NCBI GenBank assembly: GCA_025093985.1
Contig: JACAAK010000004.1
Location: 4,304,175-4,368,174, forward strand
Direction of reading: 5' to 3'
Source of the DNA: Calvatia gigantea
Taxonomy: Eukaryota; Basidiomycota; Agaricomycetes; Agaricales; Lycoperdaceae
Length of the DNA stretch: 64,000 nucleotides
How positions within the stretch are numbered: the stretch's first letter is position 1; each line of letters opens with the position of its first letter. This document shows, in pieces, positions 12,123-20,606 of the stretch. The notes beneath the pieces were generated by a model that worked only from the letters and a program-made list of their open reading frames with translations, made no database searches and was not told the origin of the DNA. A program made the position numbers and the translations under genes.

Positions 12123-13020
12123 TACTGACTCTTAGGGATCAAGATGGCTGCCTCAACTGCCTGGCACCCACAGACTGATGAGCAGACAGAGTGGGTGAAC
12201 CAGGAACTTGATCAGTACCTCTGCCTCTTCATAAATGAGTGACAGAATGACTGGCATGACCTCCTCTCACTTACAGAATTCCAGCACAACAACTATGTCC
12301 ACACTTCCACCCAACACTCCCCCTTCCTCTTAAATACTGAATGTCATCCACACATGGGATTTGAGCTGTGTCAGCTGCCCTTGAAGATCAAATCAGTTAA
12401 CAAGTTTATGAAGCAAATGGAGTCAACACTAGAGGAAGTGAAATCTGTACTGGTCAAGGCAAAAGATGACATGACCCACTACTACAACCAATGATGTACA
12501 CCCACACCTGTATACAAACCAGGCAACAAAGTTTACCTCAAAGTGGATGATATCCAGACCACCCACCCATCAAGGAAGCTTTCTCACCAACACCTCAGAC
12601 TATATGTCATAGACAAGCAGGTCAATGCCAATGCCTACCATTTTCACCTCCCCCATTCTATGCAATGTCTCTATCCAGTTTTCAATGTTGTTAAACTCAT
12701 ACCCACACCACCCAATCCAATCAAGAACCACCATGCAAAACCTCCATCCAATCCTATCATTGTCAATGAAGAAAAGGAATGGGAGGTTGAAGAAGTCCTT
12801 AACAGCCACATTCACTGAAAACGACTTCAATACCTCATCAAGTGGAAAGGCTTTGGAACAGAACACAACTCATAGGAGCTAGCCAATGGAGTCCAAGCCC
12901 CAGACCTAGTCCAGGAGTTCTACCACAAATATTCTAGCACCCCTTGTCTCATCCATGCACTTACTTTTGGCTCACTTCCCTTCCAACTGATCCAACACCA
13001 TGCATCAAGATGCTGTGATT
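12123..13020 (+). pseudogene. Gypsy integrase C-terminal part with chromodomain
   Basis: Resumes the integrase interrupted at 5357: [19 protein letters not shown] at about 12130-12190, then the LTEFQHNNYVH region, a basic C-terminal part and a chromodomain near 12825-12930 (YLIKWKGFGTEHNS, VQAPDLVQEFYHK). Stops at 12240-12242, 12492-12494 and 12818-12820 are TGA where Arg is usual; TAG in the chromodomain stands where Trp is usual. In working chromoviruses the chromodomain guides integration to histone-marked chromatin. Confidence 0.8.
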
Positions 13021-13036
13021 TTGGAGGGGGGGTGAA

Positions 13037-13463
13037 TGTCAGGGCAACCTCCAACAGTCCCCCCAGACCACCCCACAATCCCACACTCTCACCTGTGCTC
13101 AGCCATGCAGACATGAGCAACAACTGGAGATCCTGAAGGACAATGATGGACTTACATACATAATGAAGCAATAGGACAATAGACAGTAAAGTAGTATATA
13201 TTAACCTGTACACCTGCAAGGGACCCTTATCCGATTCTCTAAGAATTCCCCCACAGGTATATAGTCCATACACATGTTCATAATACAACTAAGGATTCCT
13301 CCACAGTTACCTGCTCACCCACTTCATGAGAGCCTCATGTCCCCAAGCCACTCAGACTGCAGATTGCCCTTACAGTAGGGATATAAAATCATGTACACTC
13401 TCAGGACACTGAACAGACTTTATGCTAGTAGTAGAATTGGCTCATTAATTGGTGCCAATTACC
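13037..13463 (+). repeat. 3' LTR of the Gypsy element
   Basis: Starts TGTCAGGGCAACC right after a purine-rich run (TTGGAGGGGGGGTGAA, 13021-13036). A TATAAAA box lies at 13382-13388. The right edge (about 13463) is uncertain because a fold-back element begins there and may interrupt the LTR end or its flank. A diverged reverse-oriented relic of the same LTR is at 19045-19131. Confidence 0.7.
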
Positions 13464-13465
13464 CA

Positions 13466-14258
13466 CCTTTCATTCTGATTCAAAAATAAGTGCCCTTATT
13501 GTCTTTGAATCTTCTTATTGTCTCTGGACATAGGACCCATTGTGGCTGAGATTCAAAATCTGACTTACAACTGGCCCAGATTCTTGATTTGGTGCCTGGG
13601 GTACAACTGGTCATAGAACTGGTGGTGGCTCCAGAGAAAGAGTCAAATGGGCAGCACAGGTTAGTCCCAGAGGCAGGAAATGATTGATGCCCAGGTTCTG
13701 AGTCAGTGCTGGTCTCAGCACAGGGCACTGGGCAAGTCATGGGTTCTAAATTGGTGCCTGCAAAAGGTTGAGTGGCCCAGGAGCAGGTGCAGGAGCAGGA
13801 CACTCAGGTAAATTGCAGCAAAAAGGTAAAAGAGGAAAGCACTGAGATAAGAAACCAGCATGTTTGCCTTAAAATACTCAGATAAGAATCCTCCTGTTGA
13901 AATTGTCAAATATATCCCATGTTGATGTCATGTAAATACTGTAGATTTTATTCGAGTGCCCTGCTCCTGCACCCGCTCCACCCATGACTTCCTCAGTGCC
14001 CTGTGCCAAGACCAGCACCAACTCAGAACCCAGGCATCAATCATTTCCTGCCTCCGGGACTAACCTGTGCCACCCATTTGACTCTTTCCCTGGAGCAATG
14101 GCCAGTTCTATGACCAGTTTTACCCCGGCTACCAAATCAAGAACCTGGGCCAGTTGTAAGTCAGATTTTGAATCTCAGCTACAATCAGCCATATGTCCAG
14201 AGACAATAAGAAGATTCAAAAACAATAAGGGCACTTGTTTTTGAATCAGAATGAAAGG
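13466..14258. mobile_element. Fold-back (long inverted repeat) element
   Basis: Left arm about 13466-13805 and right arm about 13954-14258 are inverted copies, around a 150-bp centre. The outer ends read CCTTTCATTCTGATTC and its complement. The left arm has about 35 bp extra near its inner end, so the arms are not identical. No transposase ORF. The ORFs in the arms (13480-13803 minus, 13984-14244 plus) are mirror translations of each other and are not taken as genes. Confidence 0.75.
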
Positions 14259-14989
14259 CCAGGAATCAGTCCCAGTGGAAAGTCAATCGAGCCGCAATCA
14301 CACCAAATCGGGTGGCAGTTGCCAGTTTCGAGAAGCATTGATGAAGATTGATATCACATGTAACTAGCCCTCGTGACAAAGGGAAGAACCTATTGCAATC
14401 GAGCTTCGTTGACCGGCCTTCGGCACGTGCTGAGTTCGGGTTTATTAATAGGTTATTTCTTGGCCTCTTTTCCCGTTGTCATGTTCTTGCAGCCAGTCCC
14501 GAAAGTCCCGTTCACCGGTGTACGACGCAAGCAACCATCCTGGTACTGGTGCGCTGGCCTGTCTTTGTATATTGATTTTACTCCCATAATTGCCCAGGAG
14601 GCTGCTTGTTTGCCTACCTCGTTCCCACTTGTTGTTATCACTTTCTGGGGCCCTACCTGTGGACGCCTGGTCAATTCATCCCCCTCTCACTCATGATCAA
14701 ACTATCACCTCGCCTACATATCTCTGGCCTCTATCTTATGCAGTGATTCAATGATCGATGGGCTGGTTCACAATTATACAAGAACTTGGACCCTGTTATA
14801 TCCAATACACATTGCGTGGGAGATTGGCGCATGGACCTGGCAGCCGACATGATGTTCAGACAGGCTACTGGCATTGTGCTCTATAACTTCATATTCCCCT
14901 ACTGCCTTGGCTGTTGCCCATGTCTGGAGATGTTTATCTTTATAGAAATTTACGGCTACTCTGACATGTCCGCCTGCATCAGGCTCCCG
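14259..14989. other. No gene recognised
   Basis: About 730 bp with short ORFs in several frames (14348-14575 and 14373-14696 on plus) that resemble nothing known to me. The part beside the fold-back element (14262-14330) weakly resembles sequence flanking the LTR relic near 19000, so it may belong to the Gypsy LTR or an old flank. The part near 14800-14989 may hold decayed 3' exons of the kinase fragment. Confidence 0.4.
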
Positions 14990-15290
14990 GAAATGTGTCT
15001 GACCCTCATACTAATTTGTCTTCGTACGTGCAGGAAAATGTTTTTGAAGAGGGCATCATCGCCAAGGTAGCAACAACTATAGGGAATTTGTGTAAAGAGG
15101 TCATGGTCAGGAGTGTAGTCCATGATTGTATACGTGAGATTCAGGCATTCCACGATGTGGTGGAGAGTTACAACACCGGGGTGTCTTGATACTAGCTGAT
15201 GCAGCGCTATTTCATGGATGTGGACCTGTCGTAGTATCTGACCGCCTGCAACCATTTTTTCTGAGCCCATAAGAAACAAGAACTCCTGGA
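14990..15290 (-). pseudogene. Ser/Thr protein kinase fragment, Ran1-like
   Basis: Minus-strand translation from about 15279 gives EIALHQL, RHPGVVTLHHIV, IMDYTPDHDLF and YLGDDALFKNIFLH. These match the region between the kinase C-helix and the start of the catalytic loop in the fungal Ran1/Ksp1-like family. The ATP-binding lobe before it is not recognisable, and after a possible intron (donor GTACGA near 15033) no HRDLKPEN or DFG motif could be placed with confidence. A fragment without its catalytic loop cannot be an active kinase. Confidence 0.6.
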
Positions 15291-15437
15291 AATGCGGACT
15301 TCCATTTTAGGCAAATGCACAAACAACCACAACCCGAAAACGCGCTCTGCGATCCGCTTGCCTCTTATCTCTAACCACGACTGCCCGCTCCCCAATACAA
15401 TATTTATTCACATTCTTTCAAGTCTCACCCATATACT

Positions 15438-18240
15438 GATGCCGATCGAAACACAGGAGGTCCTCGACATCTTTGGGGAAGTTTTTCCTGATGGTTCTTA
15501 CGATTCTGACCCATATGCAAACACCACACAGGAACGCGCTCTTCATGAGAAACAGTGCGCATTTGATCTCAAATACAGGAACCCAGATCCCACCCCTTCT
15601 CCCCCTCCCTCCCATCCCCCTCATCCCCCGCGTTTGTCACGTATTAACCCTTCCTATCATACCACAAAATATAGCTGCAGTCCCCAACCCTCTCACCGAT
15701 ATCAACACGTCTCAAACAGTGAATTACACGTTGATTCACGGTCTGTTAATCACCCAGGCGCACCTCCAGCCGTAGCTGAAGCCCCGGACGTCAACAAGGA
15801 ACTGATTTCCTCGAGTCACGACATCGTGGTCGTCGCGAGGGCAGTTATTGTCCATTTGGTGAAAAGGGACAACAGCCAAAGCGAATCGCGCCATATGTCT
15901 TGGTAAGTTTGGTGTCAAACATTACCAAGTTACAACTTAACGTAGCATATATGCTATGTTTTAGATCAGCCAATATGATGAGAACACACGCGAGGCCATT
16001 CGCCATGCTTCTCGCGATGTTCTGAAGTGTTTGGGTAATGAAGCATATGAAGAACTGGCCGACCATGTTGCTGAGTTAAAGCCCGACAACACATTCCTGC
16101 AGAGCGAGCTCAAGAACCTCCACATACGATTTCATGATATACAGTACGTTCTTGTTTTGTGTTCAAACATGTACTCATTGTCCCCGGTAATGTTTCAGAG
16201 ATCTCATTCAACATTTATGCTCTGCACCGAAGCAAGCTTCGAGTAGTGTGGCCATGGATGGCTCCCCCAACCACTCCGATCCCATTGCTGGCACCACTCC
16301 GATCCCATTGCTGGCCCGCCTGCGCCCTTCAATGACTATCCAGCTCCCACCATAATTCAACGCTCCACGTTCCCTGATGGTACACTGATGCTCGGTTTCT
16401 CGGTACCAGAACCAATCAAATCCGAGCTGCCTGATATGAGTCCGGAGGTCCATTGGACTGAGGCAAAATGGCTCAAATCAGGTTCTAATGGCAAGAAACC
16501 ACCAAACGGAGATTTTGTTCATAAGATCGATGGCCAGAACGTATCAGACCATCGACTTTCCGAAATTCGAAAGCTCGCTCGTGACACGTGGACTTTTCTT
16601 GCTGAGCGAATGGAATGGTGTACGCATAACCTCAAGGATACGTTGGACTTTCAAAACCATTTCCATGCTGTTGTTGAGAAGGCCTTTCCCGAGCTCACGC
16701 TTGGTCATGGTCACTGGAAGGCCGATAGAATTGCGACAGAGACATCCAAACTGGGTCGATGGCCAGCTCGAGGAGAACGGTGTCAAGAATCTCCATCCAC
16801 ACAACTATACACAAAAGAAGGTCGTACAATCCTTGGAGGCCACAGGATATTCACAAGATATTGACAATTCATCATCTTCATCAGTAAGTATCTCACCTAT
16901 CAAACAATGTGTGTTTACTGATCATTACCCAACAGGCTTCCGCACCAGCAGGACAATGGTCAAAGTTCCTTACTTCGCTCGCCCAGAAGAGTAAGGGAAA
17001 TCTACAGGTGAGTTTGTGTACGCTTTACAGTGGCCTGTGGGGCTGACTTTTATCACCTGGGGCAAAATAGTCATCAAGTCGACGAACCACTTTACTCTCA
17101 AAACCACATCAGTACTGCCTCAGCCTCCAGTACAGCCCCCGGAATCCCCACAAATCCCCCCACTGCCCCAGGAAGCTTGTGCCAATGCCGCTGGCCAACA
17201 GAACCTGCTGCCCGTTCCCACCAACAACAACACTGCTCTGAATCTGCAGGGTACTGCTCCACTGAGTGGTATGGCTCCCCAGAACGAGGTCCCGATGGTA
17301 GCCACCAATATGGCATCGCCTGGAGCGATGTCAGCTGCCACAACAACGATGATGACGATACCTCCCCTAGTGAACAACACCAGTCATCCCCCCCTACTGA
17401 AGCTCATTCCGTCCCATGATTCTACAACGGCAGCCAAGATGACAACTCCCCAGGATCCAACCACGATATCGGCACCCCTCCCACTGACAGATGGGCGATG
17501 CGGGTCATCTCCAACAGCCTCGTCAATCGGGCGGCACGATCCCTCCTCTTCAACCAGATCACAACGCAGAATGTTAAACGTGTATCCCTACTTTCGTCCC
17601 CCACACCCAGAACCCCAGAACGGTGCAGCTGCGGTGCCGGATATATCCCATCATCATGTCCCGACGAGCTTGAGCCTTACCTCAGTTCAGCTTCACAAGG
17701 ACCCCACCATTGACCCTGCTCATGCCGCCACGGAACCAACTGGCTCATGTTCAACAGAAGCTGGATCCCCGATCGTAGTCCCTTCCCCGCCTGGATATGA
17801 TGAAAAGGAGTGGCGTGGTGTTGTATGTGATCATCCACAGCCAGGCCATGCCTACAAGCCAAAGAAGCATGGAACAGATGCAGAGTACGTTCGCTCCTTC
17901 CTCTATACATCTACAATTGGTGGATAATGTTTTCAACAGGAATCTCGCTGGTATCGATTGGCTGAAGTGTCTTGAAGAACAGAAGGATAAAACAAATAAC
18001 AAGAACAAACTTTGCAGATTACTGGCATACGATGGACGCCATTCAAAAGATTGTATGTGCTTTATCATCTCAAACAATTTATTGCGGTATAACTGTGATG
18101 ATAGGCTTATTTCGAAAAATCAAAGAGTTTATTTAATTCAACAGTACGTCCAACATTTTTCCTTTCCTCCAATATAAAACTCTAACATCCCTTGGATATA
18201 GAAACCCGTGGCCCGCAAACCTAAAAAATCCGGTATGCCC
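15438..18240 (+). pseudogene. Unrecognised multi-exon gene, frame broken by a 23-bp duplication
   Basis: Exon 1 starts at ATG 15438 (MPIETQEVLDIFGEVFPDG) and holds a Pro/His-rich stretch. Plausible introns have good borders: 15902-15968 (GTAAGT), 16143-16200 (GTACGT...TTTCAG), one from 16884 (GTAAGT...CAACAG), one from 17008 (GTGAGT) and 17888-17939 (GTACGT). The middle exon (about 16320-16880) includes WTEAKWLKSGSNGKK and ESLVTRG-like alternates in overlapping frames; a long Pro/Ser/Thr-rich part follows (17100-17880), then AGIDWLKCLEEQKDK. Coding sense jumps frame at the tandem duplication 16271-16316 and again near 16740. No domain recognised; it looks like a low-complexity lineage-specific protein. 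Confidence 0.5.
16271..16316 (+). repeat. 23-bp tandem duplication causing a frameshift
   Basis: Two adjacent copies of a unit around ACTCCGATCCCATTGCTGG, offset by 23 bp. Removing one copy joins the upstream reading frame to the downstream one (GFSVPEPIKSELPD). Confidence 0.7.
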
Positions 18241-18489
18241 CACCTGACTTAAAATACATTCGTATGCTGAGGTTAGCGCAACATAGCAGTTAATTGGCGC
18301 CCCATGCCAGTCCCCCGACCACACATCCTTTTCCTTGGTACGCCATGTTCCGAGTTTACTTGCAGCGAGCTCAGGTCTTCAGTCAGCCTGGCCTATCAGT
18401 CTGTACTCGCCCTATCGTATTATGGACCCCTGCTCTTAAACCCCACTTGCTATTGCTCGTTTGACTCCCATATTCAATTTGTACACATC
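18241..18489. other. No gene recognised
   Basis: Sequence between the end of the unrecognised gene and the minisatellite. A possible terminal intron at about 18231-18294 (GTATGC...ACATAG) may belong to the upstream gene. Nothing else is visible. Confidence 0.4.
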
Positions 18490-18665
18490 CGACACTCATA
18501 TTTGCTCTCAACTCACACAAGCTGTACTCGTACTCACTCGCTTTCAACCAACACAAGCCATACTCGCACTCACACTCGCTTTCGACCTGCACAAGCTGTA
18601 CTCGTACGCACACTCACACTCGCTTTCAACTCACACAAGCTGTACTCGTACACACACTCGGAATT
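18490..18665 (+). repeat. Imperfect minisatellite
   Basis: Three to four irregular repeats of a unit of roughly 36-48 bp around CACAAGCTGTACTCGTAC and CACTCGCTTTCAAC. ORFs across it (18304-18732 plus, 18383-18613 minus) are repeat translations only. Confidence 0.65.
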
Positions 18666-19044
18666 GCTTTTGGCCCCACCTTGGAACTGTTTTCGGCCTT
18701 ACTCATGCTTTTATGTTTATGCTGACTCCTAGCTTTTTTGTTCACTCGCTGTGGTGAGTTGACCATTATTTCATCACATCGAGTTGAAATAACCTGATTT
18801 TTACAGGATTTACAAAAAATGGGCCAATGGTATGAACCAACCTGACCAAATCCGCGTAGATATGGCGTGATTCGTATTATTGCAGTTACTCAACGATATT
18901 AGATTTTATTAGATTACAGAATCATTGAAATTGAAAGATATCGAGGGAACTCAATTTAACTAGAAATAAAGTGCGCAAGATCGTGCGCTAAATCGAGCCA
19001 GGTTGGTTTCTCAATTTTGCCCAATTTGGCTCGATTTAGTATCA

Positions 19045-19131
19045 ACTGGGAATCAGTACCGATTAATAAGCCAATTCTACCACTAGCATAAAATGTATAC
19101 AGTGTCCCAAGAGTGTCTACGATTTTACATC
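19045..19131 (-). repeat. Relic of the Gypsy LTR, reverse orientation
   Basis: CCAATTCTACCACTAGCAT and the following bases to about 19131 match the reverse complement of the Gypsy 3' LTR at 13380-13450 at roughly 80 percent. It lies next to the broken end of the PSD2 gene and probably marks the rearrangement that removed the catalytic end. Confidence 0.6.
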
Positions 19132-20301
19132 CCCTCTAGTGTACCCTCGGTGATGAGTCCCGATCTCAATTGGTCTCAGGTGATAGGTCATCCTGTCAAT
19201 CTTGCCTTCAGCGGGCGGGCGGGAGCAATGATAATCTTGCGGGGCCAACCTGAGGATACCTAGCGCACTACCAGTATACCTGTCCGCCTGGTCCTTGTGT
19301 ACATCACCTAGTGGTCGACCAACCGAGAATTCGTGGCCTTTAGTCCACAGACGTGTGGCTTCAGAGATGTTTTCAAAAACCATGAGGTGGGAGTCTGCAG
19401 CACTAACATGTCGGCAGGGATTCCTCGGGGCTTCAACGGGGCGAGCGGAAGGTTTGAGTTTTCGATAGAAGAATTCATTGAACTTTTCTATCGTAATGGC
19501 GTTGTTAGGTTTTAACGGTGATCAGTGGAGGATAACGCACTGAACGACTCGAGGGGATCAAGGGTTTCGTCTACTTTAAGTTTATAGAATTCGATGAAGG
19601 CTGGGATGTCCTTGGCAGACTCGGGCAAGTCGTGCTTGGTGCCCTGTTTGATCGAGAGTGATTTGGGGAGTCCACAAGCTAACAATTTTCATCAGTTATG
19701 TAGCTTGAGCACAAGTAAGCCAGATACCCACCTCGTGCACCCTCCATGCGGCCCCTTCATACCCTTGTACAGCAGGCGGATGCCCAACCTCACGTACACC
19801 TGCATCTTTTCCTCCTCCAACTGACCCATTAGCCTGTTTTGCACAATGATATTGGCCAGGTTCTGGTAACCAAACTCGTGTCAATGTACAAACCTATACA
19901 AACTCAAACTTCCCATGGTTAGGGCTTACCACCCCGAGCTTGTGTCGCCACTACTCAACTTCGTAATAACCTTCACATACCACTTCCTCTGCGCCTGACT
20001 CGTGGTAACGAAATTACCCACCACAATCCTGTCCACCCGATTCCAATCCTGCAACACGCAGACGGCAATGTGCGGCATAATGTCTACCTCCCCCTTCGAA
20101 CCCATTCTCAGACAATGACGTAGCGGACAACTCTTGATGTTGATAACACACTCCACCGAGTCCTCCCTGCTACTATCGTCCCCACCACTGCTGGCTGTAG
20201 ATACGTCGCCAATTCCCGTAGATTTCTTGGTGACTTTCGGCTTGAGGGACTTGCCCTTTCGTTGAAAACGGGGATATTTTTTAGGCGGAGGTGGGTTGGT
20301 G

Positions 20302-20526
20302 AGTGAACGCTAACCACCCAGCACTTTTCCCGCAACACGTGACACGGACTTCTCTGACGGCCTCCCAGGGATCAACTGCATAACATTGAGCATCCTTTGA
20401 TGAGCAGCCCTTACATGTTTTCGAGAATCCGCCGCCCCGGGATGGCTTAAATCTGTTGACACTGAGAATGTTCTTGCAACTCGTGCACCATTGTTGTTGC
20501 TCCTCAATATCAATATCTTCCATCAT
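20302..20526 (-). CDS. Short Cys-rich ORF inside the TIR element
   Basis: ATG at 20526 opens a frame reading QQQWCTSCKNIL then GGGFSKTCKGC, two CxxC pairs spaced like a zinc ribbon. It then runs through the left TIR and out of the element to a stop at 20281. The first half looks like a captured host exon, the second half is TIR sequence. Expression is unproven; possible gene capture by a non-autonomous transposon. Confidence 0.35.
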
Positions 20527-20582
20527 CCAAGCAGGCTAAGAATAGGCACAGTGAGGAATAAAAATGTTTTTGAATTCCCTAA

Positions 20583-20606
20583 TGTGTCGCGTCGCGACGC
20601 GACACA
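20583..20606. repeat. 24-bp perfect palindrome, CpG-rich
   Basis: TGTGTCGCGTCG followed by its exact reverse complement, with no spacer, inside the TIR element. Its six CpG sites stand out in surroundings that have lost CpG. Confidence 0.85.

Larger units (their letters stand above)
1557..13463 (+). mobile_element. Ty3/Gypsy chromovirus, decayed and nested
   Basis: Contains in order gag with a zinc-knuckle remnant, aspartic protease, reverse transcriptase, RNase H, integrase and a chromodomain, then a polypurine tract (13021-13036) and a 3' LTR starting TGTCAGGGCAACC. The order and the C-terminal chromodomain place it with fungal chromoviruses. The integrase core is split at 5357/12123 by a second LTR element. 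The 5' LTR and the first part of gag are missing at about 1557, probably displaced by the LTR-like sequence at 944-1559. Many in-frame stops make it inactive; most fit C-to-T or G-to-A changes of CGA, CAG or TGG codons. Confidence 0.85.

Noticed and set aside
13480..14244. ORFs with Ser/Thr-rich sequence in both arms of the fold-back element
   Set aside because: They are mirror translations of an inverted repeat, not two genes.
17016..17927. 303-codon Pro/Thr/Ser-rich plus ORF as a separate gene
   Set aside because: It begins within a likely intron and lies between exons of the unrecognised gene; a competing frame is equally plausible. Treated as part of that gene.
18490..18665. Regular repeats as a possible CRISPR-like array
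   Set aside because: The units are imperfect, adjacent and without unique spacers, in a eukaryotic sequence; it is a minisatellite.
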